From Labilibaculum sp. (GTDB taxonomy: Bacteria > Bacteroidota > Bacteroidia > Bacteroidales > Marinifilaceae), in the NCBI GenBank assembly GCA_016760525.1, contig JAESUW010000004.1, positions 1 to 41,444 on the forward strand: 41,444 nt of DNA, read 5' to 3'. Shown piece after piece: positions 33,396 to 41,444 of the stretch. Numbering within the stretch: the stretch's first letter is position 1; every line of letters starts with the position of its first letter. The notes under the pieces were generated by a model that worked only from the letters and a program-made list of their open reading frames with translations, did not search any database and was not told where the DNA came from. Made by a program: the position numbers and the translations under genes.

Positions 33396-35573
33396 ATGGG
33401 AAAGAACTTTGAATTATCAACTAATTTAAAGAAGTATTTTGGATTCGAGAATTTTAAGGGAAATCAAGAACCAGTAATTCAAAATATCTTAAGTGGTAAC
33501 GACACGTTTGTGTTGATGCCCACAGGTGGAGGAAAGTCATTGTGTTATCAATTGCCCTCACTAATGCTGGGAGGTACGGCAATTGTAATATCTCCATTGA
33601 TCGCTCTGATGAAAAATCAGGTTGATGCAATGAGGAATTTTGGAGAGGATGATTGTGTAGCTCACTTTTTGAATTCTTCTCTTTCGAAATCAGCTACCTT
33701 AAAAGTAAAAGAAGATGTTCTGGAAGGCAGAACTAAACTTTTATATGTGGCTCCGGAATCGTTAACAAAAGAGAGTAATATAGAATTTCTGAAACAGGTA
33801 GAGATTTCGTTCTATGCTGTTGATGAGGCTCACTGTATTTCTGAGTGGGGGCACGATTTTAGACCTGAGTATAGGAAAATCCGCTCAATTGTTAATGAGA
33901 TTGGCTCGGCTCCAATAATAGCACTTACTGCTACGGCAACTCCTAAAGTGCAACACGATATTCAAAAGAATTTAGGGATGTTGGATGCATTGGTATTTAA
34001 ATCATCATTTAACCGACCTAATTTATACTACGAAGTACTTCCAAAAGTTAATGCCACCAAGGATATTATAAAGTTTATACGCGCAAATACTGGTAAATCA
34101 GGTATTATATATTGTTTGAGTCGTAAAAAGGTTGAGGAATTAGCAGAAACATTGCAAGTGAATGGAATAAAAGCAGTTCCCTATCATGCAGGAATGGATT
34201 CTTCAACTCGTTCTGGAAATCAGGATAAGTTCCTGATGGAAGATGTGGATGTTGTTGTTGCAACAATTGCTTTTGGAATGGGGATTGATAAGCCTGATGT
34301 GCGATTTGTAATTCATTACGATATTCCAAAGAGTTTGGAGGGATATTACCAGGAAACAGGAAGAGCTGGTCGTGATGGTGGTGAAGGCAGGTGTCTTACT
34401 TTTTATAGTTACAAGGATATTCAGAAGCTGGAAAAGTTTATGCAAGGGAAACCAGTTGCTGAGCAGGAGATAGGCAGACAACTGTTGTTGGAAACTGTTT
34501 CATTTGCAGAATCGGCAATTTGTCGCCGAACAATTTTGCTTCAGTATTTCGGAGAGAAGGTTGATGATGGGAATTGTGGAAATTGTGATAATTGCTTGCA
34601 TCCCAAGAAAGAGTTTCAGGGAGAAGAGTTTGTAATTAAAGCACTAAAATTAGTAAAAGTCGTTAAAGAGCGTTTTAAGATAGACCATTTGGTTAATGTA
34701 CTTACTGGTGAACAGAATTCTTCAATTAAATCATATAAACATGATGAATTGGAAATGTTTGGTGCTGGTAATGACCGCGATCAGCATTTTTGGAATATGG
34801 TTTTTCGAAGGGCACTGGTTCATTCTCTGATCGAAAAGGATATTGAGCAGTATGGTGTGATTAAAATCAAGCCACAAGGTCATAAATTCCTTGAAAACCC
34901 TGTTCCGTTTATGCTTACTGATGATCATGATTTTGAACAGGTTGATATGGAAGCTGCAAAAGCGGCAGGTACGGCTGTGGTTGATACGGCTTTATTATCC
35001 ATGTTAAAAGATTTAAGAAGGCAGGTAGCTAAGAAAAAGGATGTGCCTCCATATGTAGTGTTTCAAGATCCTTCTTTGGAGGAAATGGCAATTCATTACC
35101 CAATAAATATAGAGGAGTTGTCTCATGTTCATGGTGTTGGTGCTGGTAAGGCGAAACGGTTCGGAAATGAGTTTGTTAGTCTTATTGGGAAGCACGTAGA
35201 GGAGAATGGTATTGAAAGACCACAGGATATGGTGGTTCGTTCGATAGTTGATAAATCAAAGTTCAAGGTTTATATTATTCAGAGTGTAGATAGAAAAATG
35301 GACTTGGAGGATATTGCCGAAGCCAAAGGGATGGAGTTTCCTGATTTGCTTAGAGAGATGGAAGCTATTGTATATTCCGGAACAAAGCTAAATTTGAATT
35401 ATTATGTGGATGATAAAATTGATGAAGATCGTCAGGAAGAGATTCTGGAATATTTCGATGAAGCAGAGACAGATAGTATAGAGGAGGCTCTGGATGAATT
35501 GGGAGAAGAGGATTATTCTGAAGGTGATATTCGATTAATGCGAATAGTGTATCATTCTGAAAATGGATTGTAA
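33396..35573 (+). CDS. recQ: ATP-dependent DNA helicase RecQ
   Basis: This 725-residue superfamily 2 helicase unwinds recombination and replication intermediates. Motif I is GGGKSLCYQLP, motif II is AVDEAHCISEWGHDFRPEY, and later motifs include ALTATATP and QETGRAGRDG. The RQC zinc site is CRRTILLQYFGE with CGNCDNC. An HRDC domain (about 540-620) is followed by a long acidic C-terminal tail (EEILEYFDEAETDSIEEALD). It is longer than the E. coli enzyme (about 610), as usual for Bacteroidota RecQ. It is divergent from kdsD. Confidence 0.97.
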   Translation: MGKNFELSTNLKKYFGFENFKGNQEPVIQNILSGNDTFVLMPTGGGKSLCYQLPSLMLGGTAIVISPLIALMKNQVDAMRNFGEDDCVAHFLNSSLSKSATLKVKEDVLEGRTKLLYVAPESLTKESNIEFLKQVEISFYAVDEAHCISEWGHDFRPEYRKIRSIVNEIGSAPIIALTATATPKVQHDIQKNLGMLDALVFKSSFNRPNLYYEVLPKVNATKDIIKFIRANTGKSGIIYCLSRKKVEELAETLQVNGIKAVPYHAGMDSSTRSGNQDKFLMEDVDVVVATIAFGMGIDKPDVRFVIHYDIPKSLEGYYQETGRAGRDGGEGRCLTFYSYKDIQKLEKFMQGKPVAEQEIGRQLLLETVSFAESAICRRTILLQYFGEKVDDGNCGNCDNCLHPKKEFQGEEFVIKALKLVKVVKERFKIDHLVNVLTGEQNSSIKSYKHDELEMFGAGNDRDQHFWNMVFRRALVHSLIEKDIEQYGVIKIKPQGHKFLENPVPFMLTDDHDFEQVDMEAAKAAGTAVVDTALLSMLKDLRRQVAKKKDVPPYVVFQDPSLEEMAIHYPINIEELSHVHGVGAGKAKRFGNEFVSLIGKHVEENGIERPQDMVVRSIVDKSKFKVYIIQSVDRKMDLEDIAEAKGMEFPDLLREMEAIVYSGTKLNLNYYVDDKIDEDRQEEILEYFDEAETDSIEEALDELGEEDYSEGDIRLMRIVYHSENGL

Positions 35574-35593
35574 TTCGTTTGATAAAATATAGG

Positions 35594-35620
35594 AAAGGCT
35601 ACTCAAATTGAGTAGCCTTT
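35594..35620. terminator. Bidirectional terminator between recQ and the GNAT-like gene
   Basis: AAAGGCTACTCAA (35594-35606) and TTGAGTAGCCTTT (35608-35620) form a perfect long stem, flanked by T-rich sequence on the right. It sits between two convergent genes and touches the stop codon of the minus-strand one. Confidence 0.92.
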
Positions 35621-36802
35621 TTATTTTATTATTACTGAGCGTTTAAACTCTTTGCTTTCATCAAATAATTTTCGATAGGTGTGATGTGTTTTATAGATTT
35701 TAGCACCAGTATATTCCATTAAATGACTCATTCTTGGGTTAAAATCACCAATCCAATTCAGTTCTAAATGTAAAAATGGAAATTTGGAGTCAAATCCTGA
35801 TCTGGAGAATTCGTAAATTATCGCAGCTTCAATGCCGCGCTTTTGAAATTCCGGAACTACGCCGAATATTAAGCCAATAGCATTCTTGTTTTTTTGTATG
35901 TGCTTATAGTAAAGGAATCGGAGTTTTGCATAAAGATTCATTTTACCATTGAGATGCTGAAGAAGTTCATTTAGGTCCGGAACCATTATCCAAAATCCAA
36001 TAGGCTCTTCTTTGTAATAGGCAAACCACATTAGCTTTTCGTGCATAATTGGTTTTAAAGCTTCAAATAGGTCTTGAGTTTGATGTTCAGAAATGCCTTC
36101 AATGCCGGGTATTTCTTTTACCCAAGCTTCATTGTAGATGTGTGCAAAATCTTTTATCAGTTTATCTGACTTGTTTTTATCGAAATGAACTACTTGGTAA
36201 TCGCTATTGTTTAGAAGTCTGGTAGCTTTCCATTTTATGATTTCACTTAAGCTTTCGAGTTCGAATTTCGCACGATAAGTATATTGTTTAAAATAAATTT
36301 GAAATCCGTAGGATTCGAAAAAGGCCTGATAGTATTCAAGGTGGTAAGGCATGCAATAAACCGGCTTGTGATCTCCATCAACATGAAGTCCCCACCATTG
36401 ATGTCTTTCTCCAAAATTAATTGGCCCATCCATGGCTTCTATCTGCCTCTCTTTTAACCAGTTTTTGCAAGTGTCAAAAAGCATGAAGGCTGCATGTTTA
36501 TTATCGATGCATTCGAAAAAGCCAAGGCCTCCTGTAGGTTGCTCGTTTAAATCTTTTGTCTTGTGATCAATAAAAGCAGCAACTCTGCCAATGGTTTTTT
36601 TATTTTGATCCTGAAGAATCCAACGAGTACACTCTCCGTGTGTAAACATTTTATTTTTGTTCGGATCAAAAACTTTCTTAATGTCAGAGTCCAAAGGTCG
36701 AATCCAATTTTTTTTGTTTTGGTAAAGTTTTACCGGAAGTTCAATAAATTCTCTTACTGAATGAGGATCGCCAACTTCAATTATTGTAATTTCGATACTC
36801 AT
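35621..36802 (-). CDS. GNAT-like N-acetyltransferase family protein (YghO-type)
   Basis: The 393-residue soluble protein resembles large GNAT-fold proteins of the YghO type, usually annotated as N-acetyltransferases. Recognisable stretches are FIELPVKLYQNKKNWIRPLD at the N-terminus, GRVAAFIDHKT, MDGPINFGERHQWWGLHVDG in the middle and IGLIFGVVPEFQKRGIEAAI, where the last includes the Q/RxxGxxA-like acetyl-CoA loop (QKRGIEA). The substrate is unknown. It lies 1 bp from the flippase-like gene upstream, so the two form an operon. Confidence 0.72.
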   Translation of the reverse strand: MSIEITIIEVGDPHSVREFIELPVKLYQNKKNWIRPLDSDIKKVFDPNKNKMFTHGECTRWILQDQNKKTIGRVAAFIDHKTKDLNEQPTGGLGFFECIDNKHAAFMLFDTCKNWLKERQIEAMDGPINFGERHQWWGLHVDGDHKPVYCMPYHLEYYQAFFESYGFQIYFKQYTYRAKFELESLSEIIKWKATRLLNNSDYQVVHFDKNKSDKLIKDFAHIYNEAWVKEIPGIEGISEHQTQDLFEALKPIMHEKLMWFAYYKEEPIGFWIMVPDLNELLQHLNGKMNLYAKLRFLYYKHIQKNKNAIGLIFGVVPEFQKRGIEAAIIYEFSRSGFDSKFPFLHLELNWIGDFNPRMSHLMEYTGAKIYKTHHTYRKLFDESKEFKRSVIIK

Positions 36803-36803
36803 C

Positions 36804-37895
36804 TTAAATTTCGGACTTTATGAATTTGGATTGCTTTCTGTTCGCTATTGGTAAAGCTATTACCGATAATGAACCAAGAATAATAATCATAGCTGTTTGT
36901 GCGCCATGTACAACAAGAGCAAAGCTTTTCGACATCGTTTCTATATTGGCAACTTCAGGTAGGTAAACTAAAAGAGTTCCAATAACCATGAAATGCCATG
37001 CGCCTATACCTCCTTGCACGGGAGCAACCATTCCAAAACTACCCATTACAAAAACGGTTAATCCGGCAATTGCGGGAAGATTAGATGTGAATCCAAAACT
37101 GAAAAAACAGATATATGTCATCAGGTAGTACATGATCCAAATGAAGACGGTGTGAAAAACAAAATACCATTTGTTATCAAGTTTTTTTACGGCACGAAAA
37201 CCGGCCATAAAATTGGATAAGGTTTGGTCTATTTTATTAAATAAGATCGTGTTTTTGAATTTTTTTCGAAGAATCCAGATTGTCAAAGATATTGTCCCGA
37301 TAACATATAAAGTGTTGGCTGAAGCAAATATGTTGGATAGTTTTGAGCTAACCTCAGGATTATTTGAAAAGAAATGTGATATCACAGAAAACTGTGTTGA
37401 TAACGCAATTAATAGAAAGATAAAAAGCATGATTATATCCAGTACTCTTTCCAGAACCACGGTTCCAACTAATTTCGAAAAAGAAATGTTTTCATATTTA
37501 CTGATTAACCCGCATCTTGAAATTTCACCCATTCTTGGAAGTGCCAGATTCGCAAAATAGCCAACCATAACTGCTAGGAAAGTGTTTATTGTTCTTGGTT
37601 TTTTTCCTAAAGATTCTATTAGCATACTCCATCGAATGGTTCTGCTAATATGGCTTAAAAGCCCGAAGAATAAGGAAAGAAGAATCCAGTAGTAGTTAAC
37701 CTCATTTTTTAAAGTGAAAAGGAGTTCGCTTGTATTCTGTCCGCGATATACGTACCAAAATAAAAAGGAACTAATCGAAAAAAAGATTAAAAATTTAATA
37801 ATATAGATGATATTTTTCTTCAATTTTAATGTTTTTAGAGTTTGTGTTTTGTACAAATACAAACTTAGGTTAAATTTTTCGGCTAGGATAAGCAA
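36804..37895 (-). CDS. Flippase-like integral membrane protein (UPF0104 / LPG-synthase TM family)
   Basis: The protein is 363 residues from the first ATG. An in-frame TTG at 37821-37823 gives 339 residues starting LKKNIIYIIKFLIFF, closer to the usual length; the N-terminal extension looks non-conserved, so the start is uncertain. It has about eight hydrophobic segments and the family's NTFLAVMVGYFANLALPRMGEISRC motif. The late GMVAPVQGGIGAWHFM is typical of the lysylphosphatidylglycerol synthetase TM/flippase family. Relatives flip lipids or act beside glycosyltransferases. Substrate is unknown. Confidence 0.83.
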   Translation of the reverse strand: MLILAEKFNLSLYLYKTQTLKTLKLKKNIIYIIKFLIFFSISSFLFWYVYRGQNTSELLFTLKNEVNYYWILLSLFFGLLSHISRTIRWSMLIESLGKKPRTINTFLAVMVGYFANLALPRMGEISRCGLISKYENISFSKLVGTVVLERVLDIIMLFIFLLIALSTQFSVISHFFSNNPEVSSKLSNIFASANTLYVIGTISLTIWILRKKFKNTILFNKIDQTLSNFMAGFRAVKKLDNKWYFVFHTVFIWIMYYLMTYICFFSFGFTSNLPAIAGLTVFVMGSFGMVAPVQGGIGAWHFMVIGTLLVYLPEVANIETMSKSFALVVHGAQTAMIIILGSLSVIALPIANRKQSKFIKSEI

Positions 37896-38043
37896 TGATT
37901 CAAGTATTAAGTCCTAAATTTGCCGAGCAGTAAATATTTAAGCTACAAAAATAAGTAAATGTTTGAAATCTCCTTTGAAAAAGCTTCTATTTTTAATTTT
38001 TATTAACTTGAGATGCTAATATAAAGGGATTAATTGGAAGAAT

Positions 38044-38835
38044 ATGGGATACGTTCGGGCGAAAAAGAATTTAGGACAGCATTTTTTAAGAGATCTAAAT
38101 ATTGCCAAAAAAATTGTGGCAAGTATGACGGCTGAAGGTGTTTCGAAAGTACTTGAGATTGGCCCGGGAATGGGCGTTTTAACACAGTATTTGCTGAAAG
38201 AGGAGGGGTATGAAACTCATGTTATAGAAATTGATAGAGAGTCTGTAGCTTATTTAAATGAGAAATATCCTGAATTATCGGATCGAATAATCAGACATGA
38301 TTTTCTGAAATATGATTTGTCAAAATTATTTTCGGAGCCTTTTGCAGTAATTGGGAATTTTCCATATAATATTTCTTCTCAAATATTTTTTAAGGTTCTT
38401 GATAATCGGGATCAGATTCCTGAGGTTGTGGGTATGATTCAGAAAGAAGTTGCTGAAAGAATGGCTGCTGTTCCAGGAAATAAAACATATGGCATATTAA
38501 GTGTGCTTATGCAGGCTTTTTATGATATAGAATATTTGTTTACCGTTAGTGAAACAGTATTCGACCCACCTCCAAGAGTTAAATCTGCGGTTATTCGTAT
38601 GGTAAGAAATACTACCGACAGTTTGGCCTGTGATGAAAAACTATTTTTCCGAGTCGTCAAATCCGGCTTTAATCAACGCCGGAAAACCTTACGGAATTCT
38701 TTAAAATCAGTGTTGGGGGATTATAAATTAGATGATGAAATAATGGCTCAAAGACCAGAGCAATTATCAGTTGAACAGTTTGTGTATCTTACTAATAAAA
38801 TTGAAGAATTGATGAACACGGAATTAATAGAATAA
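38044..38835 (+). CDS. rsmA: 16S rRNA (adenine1518/1519-N6) dimethyltransferase
   Basis: The 263-residue enzyme dimethylates two adjacent adenosines in the 3' terminal loop of 16S r[18 protein letters not shown] opens the domain. The SAM-binding motif I is [16 protein letters not shown], and the catalytic motif IV is NFPYNISS. The [10 protein letters not shown] and [13 protein letters not shown] stretches are family-typical. It starts a small plus-strand pair with mgtE (22 bp gap). Confidence 0.97.
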   Translation: MGYVRAKKNLGQHFLRDLNIAKKIVASMTAEGVSKVLEIGPGMGVLTQYLLKEEGYETHVIEIDRESVAYLNEKYPELSDRIIRHDFLKYDLSKLFSEPFAVIGNFPYNISSQIFFKVLDNRDQIPEVVGMIQKEVAERMAAVPGNKTYGILSVLMQAFYDIEYLFTVSETVFDPPPRVKSAVIRMVRNTTDSLACDEKLFFRVVKSGFNQRRKTLRNSLKSVLGDYKLDDEIMAQRPEQLSVEQFVYLTNKIEELMNTELIE

Positions 38836-38857
38836 AATCACACCTAAAAAAATTGTT

Positions 38858-40216
38858 ATGCAATTTGAATTGACCCGTGAATATATCGATCAATTAAAAA
38901 TAATTATTGACGAGAAGAATGAGGCGGAGGCAATTGGCTTGATGAAGGAGCTGCATCCTGCTGATATTGCTGAAATTTATGATGAGCTTAACACTGAAGA
39001 AGCCAAATTTCTGTATTTACTTCTTGATGGAGATACCGCTGCTGATGTTTTAGCAGAATTGGAAGATGATGATAGAGAACGTTTTTTAAAAGTTCTTCCT
39101 GTTGAAGTAATAGCAAAGCAATTTATTGACAATATGGATTCTGATGATGCGGCCGATGTAATCGGTGGTATGTCGGATGAACAGCAGGAGAAGATACTTG
39201 CACATATTGATGACATAGAGCAAGCAGGCGATATTGTAGACTTACTTCATTATGATGACGATACCGCCGGAGGATTGATGGCGAAAGAATTAGTGAAGGT
39301 AAACGAGAACTGGACTGTCCTGACTTGTTTACGGGAACTAAGTCGTCAGGCAGAAGATATCGATGAGATTTATTACGTATATGTTATTGATGACGACGGT
39401 ATTTTACGAGGAACTATTTCCTTGAAAATAATGATTTTGAGTCCTACTTCTGCAAAAATCAGTAATATATATCAGCCTGATGTTATGTCAGTTCATACCG
39501 ATGAACCAGATGAAGATGTTGCTCGAATTATGGAGAAGTATGACCTTGTTGCAATACCTGTTATTGATAGTATTGGGCGATTAATGGGGCGTATCACTAT
39601 TGATGACGTTGTAGATGTGATTCGTGATGAGGCTGAAAAGGATTACCAAATGGCTTCTGGTCTTACCGAAGATGTTGAGTCGAATGACTCGATTTGGATT
39701 CAGACACGAGCACGTCTTCCGTGGTTGTTGATTGGTTTAGCCGGAGGACTCGTTAGTGCTTTTGTAATATCAACACACGAAAGAAGTTTGAGTATTGATC
39801 CCGCTGTTGCTTTTTTTATTCCACTGATTACCGCAATGGGAGGTAATGTTGGCGTTCAGTCGGCCGCGATTATTGTGCAGGGTTTAGCAAGTAACTCATT
39901 GGGTTTTGAAAGCATATTTAGTCGATTGATGCGCGAGTTAACGGGTGCATTTGTAAATGGTGTAATCTGTTCGGGTTTGGTTTTTCTTGTAAATTCATTT
40001 ATCGGTCGATCTTATGATTTAACGATTAGTGTATCTGTTGCATTGTTCTCGGTTATTATTTTTGCTTCTATTTTCGGTACCTTAATACCATTAACCTTGC
40101 ATAAAATGAAAATTGATCCAGCCTTGGCTACCGGTCCTTTTGTAACGACTTTAAATGATATGGTCGGACTTTTTATTTACTTGTCAATAGGAGCTTATTT
40201 TTTAGGACTTATATAG
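38858..40216 (+). CDS. mgtE: Magnesium transporter MgtE
   Basis: The 452-residue channel has the full three-part design. The acidic helical N domain (about 20-125) carries LHPADIAEIYDEL. A pair of CBS domains follows (about 130-250; DDTAGGLMAKELVKV, VIDSIGRLMGRITIDDVVDV). The membrane pore has about five segments (280-452; PLITAMGGNVGVQSAAIIVQ, FVTTLNDMVGLFIYLSIG). N and CBS domains bind Mg2+ and close the channel when cytoplasmic Mg2+ is high. The asparagine in the GGNVGVQ motif is part of the pore. Confidence 0.97.
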   Translation: MQFELTREYIDQLKIIIDEKNEAEAIGLMKELHPADIAEIYDELNTEEAKFLYLLLDGDTAADVLAELEDDDRERFLKVLPVEVIAKQFIDNMDSDDAADVIGGMSDEQQEKILAHIDDIEQAGDIVDLLHYDDDTAGGLMAKELVKVNENWTVLTCLRELSRQAEDIDEIYYVYVIDDDGILRGTISLKIMILSPTSAKISNIYQPDVMSVHTDEPDEDVARIMEKYDLVAIPVIDSIGRLMGRITIDDVVDVIRDEAEKDYQMASGLTEDVESNDSIWIQTRARLPWLLIGLAGGLVSAFVISTHERSLSIDPAVAFFIPLITAMGGNVGVQSAAIIVQGLASNSLGFESIFSRLMRELTGAFVNGVICSGLVFLVNSFIGRSYDLTISVSVALFSVIIFASIFGTLIPLTLHKMKIDPALATGPFVTTLNDMVGLFIYLSIGAYFLGLI

Positions 40217-40364
40217 TACTTGTTTTAGGATATGCATGTATTTGAACAGGAATTTTAAATAGAAAGTTATTTGTTCTGTTTATTAAATAATCTGTGATAT
40301 TATGGTTCATCGAAAAAGTTTAATAAAAACTGTTTTCATTCGGTGGATTTTTTTAGGTTTTTCT

Positions 40365-40372
40365 TAACTTTG
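40365..40372 (+). promoter_or_regulatory. Candidate -7 box for purH
   Basis: TAACTTTG fits TAnnTTTG and is followed by GCAGG. Initiation here would give a leader of about 120 nt before ATG at 40498. I see no purine-riboswitch core in it. The rest of the mgtE-purH spacer shows nothing notable. Confidence 0.5.
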
Positions 40373-40497
40373 CAGGATGATTTTTAAATCCTTATAAGTT
40401 ACTGAAATTGAAACTCTTGCAGAAATGTTCGCTGTGGTGACTTGTTTAAGGAAATTAAATCAAACCATTTTATAAAAATTACCACAAAAAGAGAATC

Positions 40498-41444
40498 ATG
40501 AAGAGAGCGCTTATAAGTGTATTTGATAAAACAAATGTTGTTGAATTTGCCAAAGAATTAACAAATTTGGGTTGGGAAATCATTTCAACAGGAGGAACCT
40601 CAGCAAAATTTAAGGCAGAAGGAATTTCTGTTATGGATATTTCTGATTTAACTAAATTTCCAGAATGTTTTGATGGACGAGTAAAAACTTTGCATCCAAA
40701 TGTTGAAGGAGGAATTTTAGCAATTCGCGATAATGAAACCCACATTGCTCAAATGAATGAGTTGGGGATTGAACCAATCGATATCGTTGTTTGTAATTTG
40801 TACCCTTTTAAGGAAACAATATTAAATCCAGAGGCTGGTCACGAAGAAATAATTGAAAATATTGATATAGGTGGTCCAACAATGTTAAGAGCTGCCGCCA
40901 AAAATTACAAATTTGTTACTGTAATTACTGATCCTGAAGATTATTCAAAAGTAATTGAAGAATTGAAATCAGGCGAGGATACCAGTATAGAAACAAAAGA
41001 ATATTTAGCGGCTAAAGTATTTGAGCATACAGCGCATTACGATGCGTTAATTTCTGGATATTTTAATAAAAAACTAAAAATTACATCACCAAAAACATTA
41101 ACTCTTACCTACGAAAAAAAGCAAGATCTTCGTTACGGAGAGAACCCTCATCAGAGTGCGGCTTTTTATGGTCAAATTCAAGAAACTGAAGGAACTTTAA
41201 CTGCAGCTAAGAAAATCCATGGTAAAGAACTATCTTACAACAATATTGGTGATACTGATGGAGCATTGGAGGCCTTGAAAGAATTCGAAGAACCAACAAT
41301 TGTAGCAACTAAGCATGCTAATCCTTGCGGAATTGGTAGTGCTGAAACAATTGCCGAAGCTTTTAAAAAGGCATACGATGCTGATCCTGTTTCAATTTTT
41401 GGTGGTATTGTAGCAGCTAATAGAGAAATTGATAAGGCTACAGC
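40498..41444 (+). CDS. purH: Bifunctional AICAR transformylase / IMP cyclohydrolase, 5' part
   Basis: The first 315 codons are present and the gene runs off the window. The N-terminal IMP cyclohydrolase domain (about 1-195) has [37 protein letters not shown] and [16 protein letters not shown]. The AICAR transformylase domain begins near 200 with [16 protein letters not shown] and [11 protein letters not shown]. The enzyme performs the last two steps of purine synthesis. It probably has its own promoter. In several Bacteroidota the mre/rod cell-shape genes follow purH, which could not be checked here. Confidence 0.98.
   Translation, partial: MKRALISVFDKTNVVEFAKELTNLGWEIISTGGTSAKFKAEGISVMDISDLTKFPECFDGRVKTLHPNVEGGILAIRDNETHIAQMNELGIEPIDIVVCNLYPFKETILNPEAGHEEIIENIDIGGPTMLRAAAKNYKFVTVITDPEDYSKVIEELKSGEDTSIETKEYLAAKVFEHTAHYDALISGYFNKKLKITSPKTLTLTYEKKQDLRYGENPHQSAAFYGQIQETEGTLTAAKKIHGKELSYNNIGDTDGALEALKEFEEPTIVATKHANPCGIGSAETIAEAFKKAYDADPVSIFGGIVAANREIDKAT

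Noticed and set aside
40217-40497. Purine riboswitch upstream of purH
   Set aside because: No conserved three-way junction loop sequences could be found in the leader.

Overview
This window looks like a chromosomal stretch of a low-GC, probably marine member of the Bacteroidota, most likely class Bacteroidia and perhaps near Marinilabiliales. The evidence is the set of Bacteroidota-specific families (DUF4369-redoxin lipoprotein, DUF5686 outer-membrane protein, DUF4286, Rieske-fold lipoprotein), LPS genes (lpxH, lptB, kdsD), several TAnnTTTG-type -7 promoter boxes, and a general lack of Shine-Dalgarno sequences (greA is an exception). The genus cannot be read from this sequence. Most of the window is housekeeping, with no prophage, integrative element, CRISPR array or large defence island. 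The interest lies in small repeats, decayed accessory genes and regulatory DNA.

Layout. 1-4.5 kb: a partial secreted protein, rmuC, lpxH and a redoxin lipoprotein that has lost its CxxC, all on the minus strand, with a MITE-like repeat at 790-943. 4.9-8.5 kb: ribF converges on a large membrane pyrophosphatase gene (hppA). 8.5-10 kb: a small accessory island with an MNT nucleotidyltransferase, a broken HEPN partner and a Rieske-fold lipoprotein. 10-11.8 kb: a membrane-anchored protein carrying a 9 x 9-bp tandem repeat, then greA and a HIT hydrolase, ending in a structured intergenic element. 11.8-17.7 kb (minus): ruvC overlapping an EamA transporter, DUF4286, a TPR protein, serS, and rpmA-rplU behind a very good Bacteroidota promoter. 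18.1-24 kb: a DUF151-UVR nuclease, the second MITE-like copy, then a nucleoside/thymidylate neighbourhood: nucleoside permease (minus), divergent gate-domain permease, thyA, a nonsense-riddled four-helix-bundle gene, folA and a lipoprotein. 24-28.6 kb (minus): tig-clpP-clpX, tRNA-Leu(UAG) and lptB. 28.7-33.1 kb (minus): DUF5686, tatC and kdsD. 33.4-41.4 kb: recQ, a GNAT-like protein, a flippase-like membrane protein, rsmA, mgtE and the 5' part of purH.

How the genes work together. tig, clpP and clpX form a folding and proteolysis unit. lpxH, kdsD and lptB contribute to lipid A/Kdo synthesis and LPS export. thyA and folA couple dTMP synthesis to folate recycling and sit beside two putative nucleoside transporters. 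The intergenic DNA between those transporters carries four copies of a 7-bp motif in organised spacing, a candidate shared operator. I see no strong case for an entirely new multi-gene system. The best leads are the nested-palindrome mobile repeat, the TTCATTC operator set, the two accessory pseudogenes, the divergent K+-independent-type pyrophosphatase, and the structured element between the HIT gene and ruvC.
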